From Methanobrevibacter sp. (GTDB lineage Archaea; Methanobacteriota; Methanobacteria; Methanobacteriales; Methanobacteriaceae): a DNA stretch of 46,659 nucleotides. The stretch lies in assembly GCF_015062935.1 (NCBI RefSeq), contig NZ_SUTM01000022.1, positions 1 to 46,659 of the forward strand, in the 5' to 3' direction. The position numbers and the translations under genes are program-made. The notes below the pieces were generated by a model that was given only the letters and a program-made list of their open reading frames with translations, made no database searches and was not told where the DNA came from. Numbering within the stretch: position 1 is the stretch's first letter; each line of letters begins with the position of its first letter. This document shows positions 1 through 7,550 of this stretch, one piece after another.

Positions 1-279
1 AATTTGATTTTTCCCCTATCTGAATTCATAAATAAATTAAAAAAGAAATTTGAATGGTACAAGCCAGAAGCTGAAGGAGTAGTGTTTGTTGATGCCAAAA
101 ATACCAGTAAAACATGCCACAAATGCGGCCATATAAATGAAAATTTAGATGTGAAAACACGAGATTGGATTTGCCCGAAATGCGGTGAAAAATTAGATAG
201 GGATGTCAATGCTGCTATTAACATACTTAACCGGTGGAACCCCGGGGGATTGCCTAGAAAGCACTCAATAAACGATTGA
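1..279 (+). mobile_element. tnpB: TnpB C-terminal part of an IS200/IS605-type element (5' end outside window)
   Basis: The frame is open from the first base, so the gene starts upstream of the window. The visible 92 residues hold the four-cysteine zinc finger of TnpB (CHKCG then CPKCG, 18 residues apart) followed by DRDVNAAINIL, the last RuvC-like motif with its catalytic Asp. TnpB is an RNA-guided DNA endonuclease of IS200/IS605 and IS607 elements, the ancestor of Cas12. The tail after RuvC is short and ordinary, so this end of the protein looks intact. The hairpin 26 bases downstream supports an IS200/IS605-type right end. Whether TnpA is present cannot be seen. Confidence 0.9.
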
Positions 280-304
280 GTAATAAAAACAAAACTCTAG
301 GAAT

Positions 305-326
305 CCTCGCCTTCTTCAAGGCGAGG
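305..326 (+). mobile_element. Right-end hairpin of the IS200/IS605-type element
   Basis: CCTCGCCTT and AAGGCGAGG form a perfect 9-bp stem around a CTTC loop, shortly after the tnpB stop. Subterminal hairpins of this kind are the ends recognised by the TnpA transposase, and in TnpB systems the 3' part of the element is also transcribed as the guide (omega) RNA scaffold. The element boundary is probably within about ten bases downstream, near TTCAAG (330-335), because plausible host coding sequence resumes there. The exact cleavage point cannot be fixed without the empty site. Confidence 0.75.
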
Positions 327-334
327 TTGTTCAA

Positions 335-976
335 GAGGAATTCCTATCCATCAAGAAGGAAGCCTATGTCAATCACAGGCAAAAGGGAAAATCCCATAAC
401 ATCTCCATGAGGGAATCACTGCTTAGCGAAGACGAATATGATGAATGCAAGGATGACCTGGATGAATTGCTTAGAAAAATAAGATTCAGAATAGTTCTCG
501 AATCAATATCAAACAATAAAACTTCAACTGTTGCTGCACGAAATGCCGGCGTTAGTCTTGAAGAGGTGTATGACTGGTACTTTAAGGGTCGTGATGGTGT
601 GGAGGAATATGTTGATTTCTATGAGGATTTCCACCACAGTTACGTAAGGCCAAGTGCCGTGCCGATTCAGGAAAAATTGGACAATGAAAATGCCTCCATC
701 GACAATCTCATCAGAAGCAACAAGCATCTCTTTACCAAAAGGGATTTTGATATATGGCTGAAAAACGGAATCGTTAATGTTGGAGTATTCCATTTGGAAA
801 AGGATGACACTGAAGAGAATGATGATGACACAGAAACCGATGATAATAATAATGAAGTAAAAGAAATAAACATCAACAAGTTCAGAAAAGCCAAAAAGTC
901 AAGGTCATCTTTAGGAAAAATCATAGAAGAAGACTATGACGTGGAAGAGCTTAAAAGGCAAATCCTTAAAAAATGA
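335..976 (+). pseudogene. Helix-turn-helix protein, C-terminal part cut off by the insertion element
   Basis: An ATG at 407 would give 189 residues, but the same frame is open and reads as ordinary acidic and basic coding sequence back to about 335, where the insertion element ends. The first ATG also lacks a Shine-Dalgarno site. I infer that the element split a longer gene and this is its 3' part. Residues 32-66 from the ATG (SISNNKTSTVAARNAGVS, then LEEVYDWYFKG) read like a helix-turn-helix. The remainder is strongly charged, with an Asp/Asn run and a lysine-rich C-terminus. Function is unknown. It could still be expressed from 407 as a shortened protein. Confidence 0.6.
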
Positions 977-988
977 TAGGTGATTAAC

Positions 989-1099
989 ATGACAAAAACA
1001 GCCATCACACATAAATTTAAAAGTATCCAGATATTGAGAATATTCAAAAATAGACCTAAAACTGGTTTAAGATTTCCTACATACGGATTTGGAGGCTAA
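989..1099 (+). CDS. Small basic peptide, 36 residues, function unknown
   Basis: The ATG at 989 follows AGGTGATTAAC, a good archaeal Shine-Dalgarno site, 12 bases after the preceding stop. The peptide is basic (many Lys and Arg, few acidic residues) and ends in YGFGG. It has no cysteine pair and no membrane segment. The last codons contain the GGAGG that serves the next gene, so the two are probably translationally linked. I see no family. It is supported by the start signal and position only, and could be a non-functional remnant. Confidence 0.4.
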   Translation: MTKTAITHKFKSIQILRIFKNRPKTGLRFPTYGFGG

Positions 1100-1103
1100 T
1101 ATT

Positions 1104-1346
1104 ATGGAAGGTTTTTTCAATATTCTTATAATAATCCTTTTTATATTCGGAATTATTTCACTATGCTCTTCCCTGTTTAATGACACTCCGCAGAATTATA
1201 CTAAAAAGAAATCATACAGCAGAAGGTCCACATATTCCCGAATTAATGATGAAGAGGAATATCATGACTATGATCCGAGCTGGGATGATGCATACTTTGA
1301 AAAGACCGGCATCGAGCCATGGTTTGATGACAACGGTAAAAGATAA
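1104..1346 (+). CDS. Small membrane-anchored acidic protein, 80 residues
   Basis: The ATG at 1104 lies 8 bases after GGAGG and is preferred over a TTG at 1089 that overlaps that site. Residues 4-24 (from FFNILIIILFIFGI) form one hydrophobic helix. It is followed by a basic stretch (KKKSYSRRSTYSR), which suggests the C-terminus lies in the cytoplasm, and then an Asp/Glu/Tyr-rich tail with WDDAYFEKTGIEPWFDD. The 3' end runs into another strong ribosome binding site. Function is unknown. It opens the run of small zinc-ribbon genes. Confidence 0.7.
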   Translation: MEGFFNILIIILFIFGIISLCSSLFNDTPQNYTKKKSYSRRSTYSRINDEEEYHDYDPSWDDAYFEKTGIEPWFDDNGKR

Positions 1347-1365
1347 GGAGGTTTTAATGTGTTAA
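1345..1365 (+). promoter_or_regulatory. Strong Shine-Dalgarno followed by a two-codon reading frame
   Basis: AAGGAGG at 1345-1351 is among the strongest ribosome binding sites in the window, but the ATG placed correctly behind it (1357) is followed by TGT and then TAA. An overlapping GTG at 1359 would give only 17 residues. The next real gene has its own site (GGGGG before 1399). It is either the relic of a gene whose body was deleted or a minimal leader. Confidence 0.4.
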
Positions 1366-1398
1366 CAGGGTTAAAATATTCAAATTGGGGGTTTTACA

Positions 1399-1869
1399 AT
1401 GATCTGTCCTAGATGCGACGGAAATTTCCGCAACAACAAGCCATGCGACACCTGCGGGATTACATATGAAGAGCTTATAAAATCAATACGCCATGACGAG
1501 ATGAAAAAACTTTTCGTCAAAATAGGCGACATGATTGAACACCATGAAGATTTCACTGTTGAAGAGTCTCTTCTTGCCGTTGAGCTTAAAAATTCTTCAC
1601 TGCTGATACCTGCAAAGATTGTTGACGGCGCTTTAGGCGCAATGACGGTTGAGGATGAAAAAAACAGAAGATTCATCACACTGTATACTGACATTGAGGA
1701 ATATGAAAATGCGAAAACTGGCATAGAACCTCTTACCAATCCATTCAGTGAAATGGTTCATCTTTTGGATGATCGATTGGAGGGTTTTGTGATAAACAAG
1801 GATAGTGTAGCATGTGAAATTCCGAAAAATTTTCTAAAGAAATATTTTGCAGATGATTTAAGAACTTAA
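1399..1869 (+). CDS. Zinc-ribbon protein with one SseB-like domain
   Basis: The protein has 156 residues. It starts with a zinc ribbon (CPRC at residues 3-6, CDTC at 16-19). Residues 50-145 match the SseB-type pattern (Pfam SseB N-terminal domain): a helix ending in NSSLLIPAKI, a strand pair with RFITLYTDIEEYE, and a GFVINKDS segment before the last helix. The two larger SseB proteins downstream (9162 and 10128) carry the domain twice; here only one copy is intact, and a piece of a second copy lies just after the stop. The molecular role of SseB-like domains is poorly known. A small-ligand or protein-binding scaffold is a guess. Confidence 0.7.
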   Translation: MICPRCDGNFRNNKPCDTCGITYEELIKSIRHDEMKKLFVKIGDMIEHHEDFTVEESLLAVELKNSSLLIPAKIVDGALGAMTVEDEKNRRFITLYTDIEEYENAKTGIEPLTNPFSEMVHLLDDRLEGFVINKDSVACEIPKNFLKKYFADDLRT

Positions 1870-1880
1870 ACCTGTAAGAG

Positions 1881-1979
1881 CTCGATGATAATATGGACGG
1901 AATAGTTATAAATCCCCAAAGCGATAATATACTACTAACAAAACTTGGCAATATTTCAAATGTTTTCAGTGGAAGGTGA
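1881..1979 (+). pseudogene. Remnant of the C-terminal end of an SseB-like domain
   Basis: Between an in-frame TAA (1875) and TGA (1977-1979) the sequence reads DDNMDGIVINPQSDNILL and then about 12 further residues. This matches the end of the second SseB-like domain in the gene at 10128, which has EDMEGIILNPGSDNVLIS. There is no start codon or ribosome binding site for it. It follows 11 bases after the stop of a single-domain SseB gene in another frame, so the simplest reading is a former two-domain gene that lost most of its second domain. Confidence 0.65.
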
Positions 1980-1985
1980 GGCATA

Positions 1986-2276
1986 ATGGATTCAGAAATA
2001 CAACTAAGCATACAGGAGATAGTCCTCGATTACGAGGCACTGGTGAGATTTGAAGAGAGAATAATCACATTGGAGGAGATAGACAGGCTTGATGAGGAGG
2101 ACTCAGAGGAATTTCTCGAAGACGTTGAAAGAATGGCATCCAAATACATTCCGAACTATCTTGAAATTCTCCCCGACAGGTTCTACTCCCCCAATTCATC
2201 AACAAAACAGAAAGCAATGATACTGAGCAATATGCTTCAGAAAAACTTCAAGGAAATATTCTATAAACTTGTATGA
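1986..2276 (+). CDS. Acidic helical protein of 96 residues, unknown function
   Basis: The ATG at 1986 follows GGTGAGGCATA, a good ribosome binding site that overlaps the stop of the SseB remnant. The protein is rich in Glu, Asp and hydrophobic residues in heptad-like spacing (residues 15-50, for example RFEERIITLEEIDRLDEED), suggesting helical bundles. There are no cysteines or membrane segments. The stop overlaps the GAGGTG of the next gene, so it belongs to the same transcript as the zinc-ribbon genes. No family recognised. Confidence 0.65.
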   Translation: MDSEIQLSIQEIVLDYEALVRFEERIITLEEIDRLDEEDSEEFLEDVERMASKYIPNYLEILPDRFYSPNSSTKQKAMILSNMLQKNFKEIFYKLV

Positions 2277-2286
2277 GGTGAACAAT

Positions 2287-2457
2287 ATGATTACATGCGA
2301 CGTTTGCGGAAGACTGAATGATTCATCAAATGCGATATGCGCATACTGCGGCTCTGATTTGTCAGACAGTCCCGACTGGGACACATACGATGACGACATG
2401 CTCAACTTTGATGAGGCAGATGAAATGGGATACGCTGATTCTGACTTTTATGAATAA
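2287..2457 (+). CDS. Small zinc-ribbon protein, 56 residues
   Basis: The ATG at 2287 is chosen because GAGGTG lies 8-13 bases upstream; an upstream TTG in frame would overlap the previous gene. Two cysteine pairs (CDVCG and CAYCG, 11 residues between them) make a compact zinc ribbon. The last 30 residues are almost all acidic or aromatic. Small ribbons with acidic tails often act as protein-protein adaptors, which is an inference only. It sits between an acidic helical gene and a larger zinc-ribbon gene, all with short spacers. Confidence 0.7.
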   Translation: MITCDVCGRLNDSSNAICAYCGSDLSDSPDWDTYDDDMLNFDEADEMGYADSDFYE

Positions 2458-2466
2458 AGTGATTAG

Positions 2467-3117
2467 ATGCCAACATGTCCTGGCTGCGGATCTCTAATAA
2501 TGGAAGGCGACCCATACTGTTCCCACTGCGGAGCACATCTTTCATGGAATAATAATGACAGTAAACACGACCAGATTGACGGCGGATTCAACAATTATGT
2601 AAGAAGGCCTACAGGCGGCAACAGCGATTCCGAAAAGATTGATGAAGTTTTAAACAGCATGCATCTTTTTGATGCAAAAAAGAGACTTGGACTTAAAAGA
2701 AAGCTTTTGGAGTTTTACTCTGCCAGGGACTGCATCAACCTTAACTGCGTTGTCAACAACGGCGACTGCATATTTGCATTTACACGCAGTAACGGGTATG
2801 TTAAAACCGTTGACGAGTTTCACTACTACATGGACGATCCATTTCGAAAATCAATATTCGAGGATGCCTATTCACGCAACAGCTATGACGGGCTGTATAA
2901 AAATCCCAAGTTCAAAAGCTCTGTCGAGTCCAAGGGTATGGAATTTTTAGGATGTTACGGCGGATACAAGATTGAATACGATATGGCAAAGGATGAATTC
3001 AGGATGATTGATGAGGTTGAAGTCCAGGCATATTTCAGAGTCAACGGAAAACGAAGAATATTTGATTTGGATTTAAACACATTGACACTTTCAGACACAT
3101 TCAGTGAGATTGACTGA
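2467..3117 (+). CDS. Zinc-ribbon protein with an unrecognised C-terminal domain
   Basis: The protein has 216 residues. Residues 4-22 form a zinc ribbon (CPGCG, CSHCG). After a polar linker there is a globular domain of about 150 residues containing further cysteines (CINLNC, CYGGY) and many aromatic residues. It has no membrane segment and no catalytic motif that I can name. The stop lies 9 bases before the next small zinc-ribbon gene, whose ribosome binding site GAGGTGG overlaps this stop. Function is unknown; the domain is plainly coding and not low-complexity. Confidence 0.7.
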   Translation: MPTCPGCGSLIMEGDPYCSHCGAHLSWNNNDSKHDQIDGGFNNYVRRPTGGNSDSEKIDEVLNSMHLFDAKKRLGLKRKLLEFYSARDCINLNCVVNNGDCIFAFTRSNGYVKTVDEFHYYMDDPFRKSIFEDAYSRNSYDGLYKNPKFKSSVESKGMEFLGCYGGYKIEYDMAKDEFRMIDEVEVQAYFRVNGKRRIFDLDLNTLTLSDTFSEID

Positions 3118-3126
3118 GGTGGGCAA

Positions 3127-3234
3127 ATGGCAAAGAAATGTTATTACTGCTCATATCCAAACAGTGACGATGCAGTTAAATGCGTCAGCTGCGGAGTGGA
3201 GCTTAAAAAGTACTGGGTAAATGAAACTTGTTGA
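3127..3234 (+). CDS. Minimal zinc-ribbon peptide, 35 residues
   Basis: The ATG at 3127 follows GAGGTGGGCAA. The peptide consists of little more than one zinc ribbon: CYYC at residues 5-8 and CVSC at 19-22, then a lysine-containing end and a terminal cysteine. The size is that of an isolated treble-clef or ribbon unit. The good ribbosome-site spacing and the two intact cysteine pairs make it a likely real gene. It lies in the zinc-ribbon series just before the first TPR-HIRAN gene. Confidence 0.6.
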   Translation: MAKKCYYCSYPNSDDAVKCVSCGVELKKYWVNETC

Positions 3235-3261
3235 TGAAAGGTAATTTAAGGAGGAAATACG

Positions 3262-4176
3262 ATGGGTGATGAATACGAACCGTACCAGTGGCAGGTGGGA
3301 GATCCCGCAGACTGGGGTGACAGCGTAGGCGTTCCGGACATTCCATATATGGGATATCTAAATAATGGCAATGACGATGATGAGTGTGAAAGGCCAGCTA
3401 ATAAAAGCAGGGTCCGGCAGTTGTCTGATGAGGCATGGGATTATGTATGTGAGGAGAATTATGATGCTGCACTTTTAAAGATAAACAGTGCTCTTGATAT
3501 TGATGACCGCCATCACAATGACTGGAACCGGAAGGCAATAATATTGGAAGGCCTTAACAGATACGAGGATGCATTTAGATGTTATGACGAGTCACTTAAA
3601 CGTGGCGGGTCCAGTGTTGTTCGCTCCAACAAGGCATTCTGCATTAAATCCTATCTTTCAATCAAACTTATGAAAAACGAGATAACCCAGGATGAGCTGA
3701 ACCTTATAAACGAGGCTTTAAAGATTCTTCCGGACAGTGAAAACAGCCATGACTTTTTATACTGCAAGGGTGAAATTCTCGAAAAACTGGCAAAACCGGT
3801 TGATGCCCATATATGCTTTCTTCTGGCGGCAAAGATGTATGATGATGTTGAAAAAGTGGAAAATCAGCGCAAAATCATTAAAAACTCCAGAAGCACACTG
3901 ATTTGTGTTACCGGAACACAGCACTATAAGGGTTCAATGCCTTTAAAACCGGGCGTTATACTGGATTTGATTAAGGAGCCTGAAAACAGATATGACAAGG
4001 ATGCAATCAGGGTTGAAATCAACGGTGAAACTGTGGGTTATGTTGCTAACTCAGATGCCACAACCGTTGAGGGAACCGTTAAGGCGTCAATGTTGGATAT
4101 GCCTGAAAAATCTGCAATGGCGAAAGTGATGTTCATGTTCGCTTCAAGGTTCATCATTGCAGAAATTATTCAGTGA
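3262..4176 (+). CDS. TPR-like protein with C-terminal HIRAN domain
   Basis: The protein has 304 residues and starts 9 bases after AAGGAGG. Residues 1-45 are acidic, aromatic and probably disordered. Residues 50-205 are helical with TPR spacing (AWDYVCEENYDAALLKINSA, then NRYEDAFRCYDESLKRG). Residues 212-300 match HIRAN: TGTQHYKG, a NRYDKDAIRVE segment, and VGYVAN. HIRAN domains bind single-stranded 3' DNA ends in HLTF/Rad5 helicases and occur alone in many prokaryotes. A paralogue with the same architecture is at 7870. The TPR part suggests a partner protein. A T-rich promoter region follows, so this gene probably ends the first transcript of the cluster. Confidence 0.75.
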   Translation: MGDEYEPYQWQVGDPADWGDSVGVPDIPYMGYLNNGNDDDECERPANKSRVRQLSDEAWDYVCEENYDAALLKINSALDIDDRHHNDWNRKAIILEGLNRYEDAFRCYDESLKRGGSSVVRSNKAFCIKSYLSIKLMKNEITQDELNLINEALKILPDSENSHDFLYCKGEILEKLAKPVDAHICFLLAAKMYDDVEKVENQRKIIKNSRSTLICVTGTQHYKGSMPLKPGVILDLIKEPENRYDKDAIRVEINGETVGYVANSDATTVEGTVKASMLDMPEKSAMAKVMFMFASRFIIAEIIQ

Positions 4177-4228
4177 ATAATTTCCAGGTTTTTTCCAAAC
4201 ATGCTGATATTTTCATGAACAAATAAAA

Positions 4229-4239
4229 ATATTTATATC
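4229..4239 (+). promoter_or_regulatory. TATA box for the CPBP protease gene
   Basis: ATATTTATATC is centred about 28 bases before the ATG at 4263, which is where transcription would begin. The T-rich spacer contains no Shine-Dalgarno site. This suggests a leaderless or near-leaderless transcript and a new transcription unit starting at the protease gene. Confidence 0.55.
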
Positions 4240-4262
4240 TTTTTTTTAATTAATTTATAATT

Positions 4263-4982
4263 ATGACAGACTTTTTTAAATTCGAAACTGTAAAGGAAGA
4301 CTTGCCGTTCTATAATGGTGTCCCGGAAATTCCGGCGTGGAGTTGGATTCTGTTGCTTGCAGGCCTAGTTGCATATGTCATGCTTGTCAAGCACATTCCA
4401 GTTGAACTTAACTACAAAATTTTCCCTATTGCCCTGATGCTTTCAACAACATTACCTATCCTGATTGTTGCAAGGGGAAACTACGGATACTTTTTTAAAA
4501 AAATAAGCATGGGAGATGTCAAATACATCATCCTGACAGTTATTTTAAGCTTTATATATTCAATAGTTTTTGGTGCCATTTTCTATATGGCAGAAGGTAT
4601 GCCTCAGAGTATGCTTCAGTTAATGGGATACGAAATATCAATCAGCTATACTATTGAAGTTATTCTCCCTTTATTTATCCAGCTGATGGGTGAAGAGCTT
4701 TTCAAGGTCATCATAATCCTTATAATGATGCTTATACTGTATAAATTTTCAAAAAACCGTAAGGCATCCCTGGCCGTTTCAGTATTTGTTGCACTTGTGC
4801 TTTTCGGGCTCATGCATGCAGGTGAATACGGCTCATTCCTTCGTGTTATTGTAGTTCAGGGAATCGGATCAATATTTGATGTGCTTTTATATCTTAAAAC
4901 CAAAAACGTATTTGCATCATACCTGTCACATCTTTTGTTTGACATTATTTCACTGAGCATAACCGGCCAATTATTATTTTAA
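4263..4982 (+). CDS. CPBP-family intramembrane metalloprotease (CAAX protease type)
   Basis: The protein has 239 residues with about seven hydrophobic segments. The family's three motifs are present: Glu-Glu at residues 144-145 (GEELFK), His at 185 in FGLMHAGEYG, and His at 223 with Asp at 227 in SHLLFD. These residues form the active site in Rce1-type glutamate proteases. The usual arginine of EExxxR is replaced by LFK, a conservative change. Prokaryotic members process membrane peptides, confer bacteriocin immunity or remain unassigned. Here it precedes the AAA+ ATPase gene by 25 bases, probably on one transcript, which suggests it acts on a component of this cluster. Confidence 0.8.
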   Translation: MTDFFKFETVKEDLPFYNGVPEIPAWSWILLLAGLVAYVMLVKHIPVELNYKIFPIALMLSTTLPILIVARGNYGYFFKKISMGDVKYIILTVILSFIYSIVFGAIFYMAEGMPQSMLQLMGYEISISYTIEVILPLFIQLMGEELFKVIIILIMMLILYKFSKNRKASLAVSVFVALVLFGLMHAGEYGSFLRVIVVQGIGSIFDVLLYLKTKNVFASYLSHLLFDIISLSITGQLLF

Positions 4983-5007
4983 ATATGATTAATTATAAAA
5001 TGTTAAT

Positions 5008-6474
5008 ATGATGTTGGAGTGGACAATTTGTAATAAATGCGGTAAAATCCTTGACAACTCACAGACTGCATGTCCGTCATGCGGAAGTGAAGTCGAAAAG
5101 GTGGGAATGGATTATCTGAGAGATTATCTGAACAATTTCAGGTTTCTGGTCAATACTGTAAATGTATTCTATGACTTTTCACCGTCAATGGAAAGAATGG
5201 AGAAGACCAACCTGGTAAGCGTTGTTCTGGATGATTTTTTCAAATGGTTCAGCTATCTCGGACTGGGTGATGATGTAATAACAGACAACGAACTTGAGTT
5301 TATAAACTCACTTCTTAACGTTAACTACACCAAGGATGATATTTTAAGCCTTACTGATTTAAAGGCGGGTGATGAAATCCCGTTGTCATTTGTTGCGTTG
5401 CATGAAATCGACCTTTTCGGGGCGAAGTATGACATGACTAACATAAACTCATGCGCCCAGCTTTATGAATGCTACAAGTTTCTTGGAAAGTTTTTCATAA
5501 CAGTTGATGACGAGCTCAACGATGAAGTCCTTGAGCTTTATACATCATACATCCGAAAGCTTGAGGAATATATGGCTGAAAATGAAATAGACACAAATCC
5601 TGAAATACAGCCGATTGACATTCCCCAAAGCATTGAGGAAACCGAACCCGAAAAAACACTTGACGAATACATTGAAGAGCTAAACCGCCTTGTAGGTCTT
5701 GAAAAGGTTAAAAAGGATGTCAATTCACTGATTAATCTTGTAAGAATCAGGAAGCTCAGGTCAGACCGTGGCATAAAACAGCCTTCCATGAGTCTCCATC
5801 TGGTGTTTTCAGGTAATCCCGGAACCGGAAAGACAACTGTTGCAAGACTCTTATCCAAAATATATCATGCAATGGGACTTCTCTCAAAAGGCCATCTCAT
5901 CGAAACCGACCGCTCAGGACTTGTGGGAGGATATGTGGGCCAGACCGCAATCAAGACTCAGGAGGTTATACAGTCTGCTCTCGGCGGAATACTTTTCATC
6001 GATGAGGCATACTCACTTAACCAGTCAAGCGAAAACGACTACGGAAAAGAGGCAATAGACACACTCCTAAAGGCAATGGAGGACAACCGTGATGATTTCA
6101 TCGTTATTGTTGCGGGATACCCCGGTCTTATGGACAACTTTTTAAACTCAAATCCGGGTCTTGAATCAAGGTTCAACAAATTCATCTACTTTGACGATTA
6201 CGATGCAGAGGAGCTCTACAACATATTCATGCTCATGGCAGGTGACGCAAACCTGAAACTTGACGAGGCGGCTGATGAATACATCAGACAGTACTGTGAG
6301 AAGATGTATGAAAACCGCTCAAAGAACTTTGCAAATGCAAGAGCTGTAAGGAATCTTTTCGAAGAGGTTCTCACCGCTCAGGCAAACAGGCTTGCGCCTA
6401 AAACAGACATTAGTGATGATGAACTTAACACTTTAACTTATGAGGATTTTTTGGTGGATGACAATGACATCTAA
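5008..6474 (+). CDS. Zinc-ribbon AAA+ ATPase of the CbxX/CfqX-SpoVK type
   Basis: The protein has 488 residues. An N-terminal zinc ribbon (CNKCG, CPSCG; residues 8-26) is followed by an unassigned helical domain with DELNDEVLELYTSYI and an acidic linker. The AAA+ module spans about residues 215-480. Walker A is GNPGTGKTT near residue 269, Walker B is ILFIDEA near 328, and NPGLESRF carries the expected arginine finger. CbxX, SpoVK and EccA of type VII secretion have this module; they remodel protein partners as hexameric rings. The zinc ribbon presumably docks a substrate. The next gene begins inside its last codons, indicating coupled translation. ATG-ATG at 5008/5011 leaves the first residue ambiguous. 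Confidence 0.85.
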   Translation: MMLEWTICNKCGKILDNSQTACPSCGSEVEKVGMDYLRDYLNNFRFLVNTVNVFYDFSPSMERMEKTNLVSVVLDDFFKWFSYLGLGDDVITDNELEFINSLLNVNYTKDDILSLTDLKAGDEIPLSFVALHEIDLFGAKYDMTNINSCAQLYECYKFLGKFFITVDDELNDEVLELYTSYIRKLEEYMAENEIDTNPEIQPIDIPQSIEETEPEKTLDEYIEELNRLVGLEKVKKDVNSLINLVRIRKLRSDRGIKQPSMSLHLVFSGNPGTGKTTVARLLSKIYHAMGLLSKGHLIETDRSGLVGGYVGQTAIKTQEVIQSALGGILFIDEAYSLNQSSENDYGKEAIDTLLKAMEDNRDDFIVIVAGYPGLMDNFLNSNPGLESRFNKFIYFDDYDAEELYNIFMLMAGDANLKLDEAADEYIRQYCEKMYENRSKNFANARAVRNLFEEVLTAQANRLAPKTDISDDELNTLTYEDFLVDDNDI

Positions 6475-7537
6475 GATATGCAACAACTGCGGAAGCGAAG
6501 TGGATGAAAGCTCAAACTTCTGTCCCAACTGCAAGTCACAGTCCTTCAGAAAAAAGGCGGAAATCATTGAAGCAGATGACAGTGTAGTGCACAGGCTGTT
6601 TTACTGGAACTTCAACAACCGGTATATACTGGCAAAATCAAAGGTGCTCGGCGCATTTGTGGCAGTTACATTCATTATAGGGTGTTTTGCAACACCATTT
6701 CCTCTTGTTGTAGCTGCAATAGGTCTTGTAATAGCTTTGGCATTTTATGCCGGAGGATATCTTATCAGAAGAACAATTCTGAAACCTTCAGATGCACAGC
6801 TCGGATACAATGATTTCGGATTTGGAAGAGATGTTATAAACACTCTTTTTTACTGGCAGGACAAGAGGTCCGGTGAGTTCATCCTCTCAAAAACCAAAAT
6901 CATTACTGTGGTAATATTCATTTTATGTGCTATATGGGCAACTACCGCTTCCATAAGTCTGGCATTTATGGTGGTTTTTGCATCAATATTCACAATTCCC
7001 GCATTTGCTGTAGGTTTTGTAATTCACAAGTTAACATACAAGCCTTCAACAAATCCTAGAATGATTAAAACCGCAAAAAAACCTAAAAGGGAAATCCCTA
7101 AAAAGGAACCTGAAGTCATTGAGGATGCATCCCGGGACGTTACAGATTCAGAGCTTTTAAGATACAAAAGGGAAATCGAAAACTTAAAAGAGAAATACGA
7201 TGCAAAGGACGAGGCCGCAAGAAAGCTTATCGAAAAGCGTTTCGCACCGCCGCAGCTTACCTATACAAGGTTCATCACATCTGTGGACAATGCAAGGGAT
7301 CTTTTCAAAAGTCAGGCTGCATCCGCACTGAACATCATTAACCTTTCAAGCGACTTTTCACCAAGAATAAAAAGCGAGCTTGACTCAAAAATAGAAATTC
7401 TCAATACAATCATTGCAAAGCTGGACGATTTGACAAACGAGCTTGTTGTAAGCATGGACGAGTCAAAAGAGGAGGATGTCCATAACCTTATTGATGATAT
7501 GGATGATTTGATAAATTCCGTGGATACCTATAAATAA
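6464..7537 (+). CDS. Zinc-ribbon membrane protein with duplicated membrane hairpin and C-terminal coiled coil
   Basis: I place the start at the ATG 6464, whose GGTGG (6453-6457) has normal spacing; ATGs at 6440 and 6458 are alternatives. It overlaps the AAA+ gene by 11 bases. A zinc ribbon (CNNCG, CPNC) is followed by two similar units, each made of a tryptophan motif (LFYWNF, then LFYWQD), a polar YILAKSK or FILSKTK stretch, and two membrane helices ending in a basic KPS segment. The last 140 residues are charged and helical (coiled coil). This looks like an internal duplication. The overlap suggests it is the membrane partner of the ATPase. No family name recognised. Confidence 0.75.
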   Translation: MTSKICNNCGSEVDESSNFCPNCKSQSFRKKAEIIEADDSVVHRLFYWNFNNRYILAKSKVLGAFVAVTFIIGCFATPFPLVVAAIGLVIALAFYAGGYLIRRTILKPSDAQLGYNDFGFGRDVINTLFYWQDKRSGEFILSKTKIITVVIFILCAIWATTASISLAFMVVFASIFTIPAFAVGFVIHKLTYKPSTNPRMIKTAKKPKREIPKKEPEVIEDASRDVTDSELLRYKREIENLKEKYDAKDEAARKLIEKRFAPPQLTYTRFITSVDNARDLFKSQAASALNIINLSSDFSPRIKSELDSKIEILNTIIAKLDDLTNELVVSMDESKEEDVHNLIDDMDDLINSVDTYK

Positions 7538-7550
7538 CATTGTAGATAAG

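Noticed and set aside
1380-1739. Long minus-strand frame opposite the zinc-ribbon SseB gene
   Set aside because: The plus frame has a ribosome binding site, a zinc ribbon and an SseB pattern; the minus frame is serine-rich antisense without a start signal.
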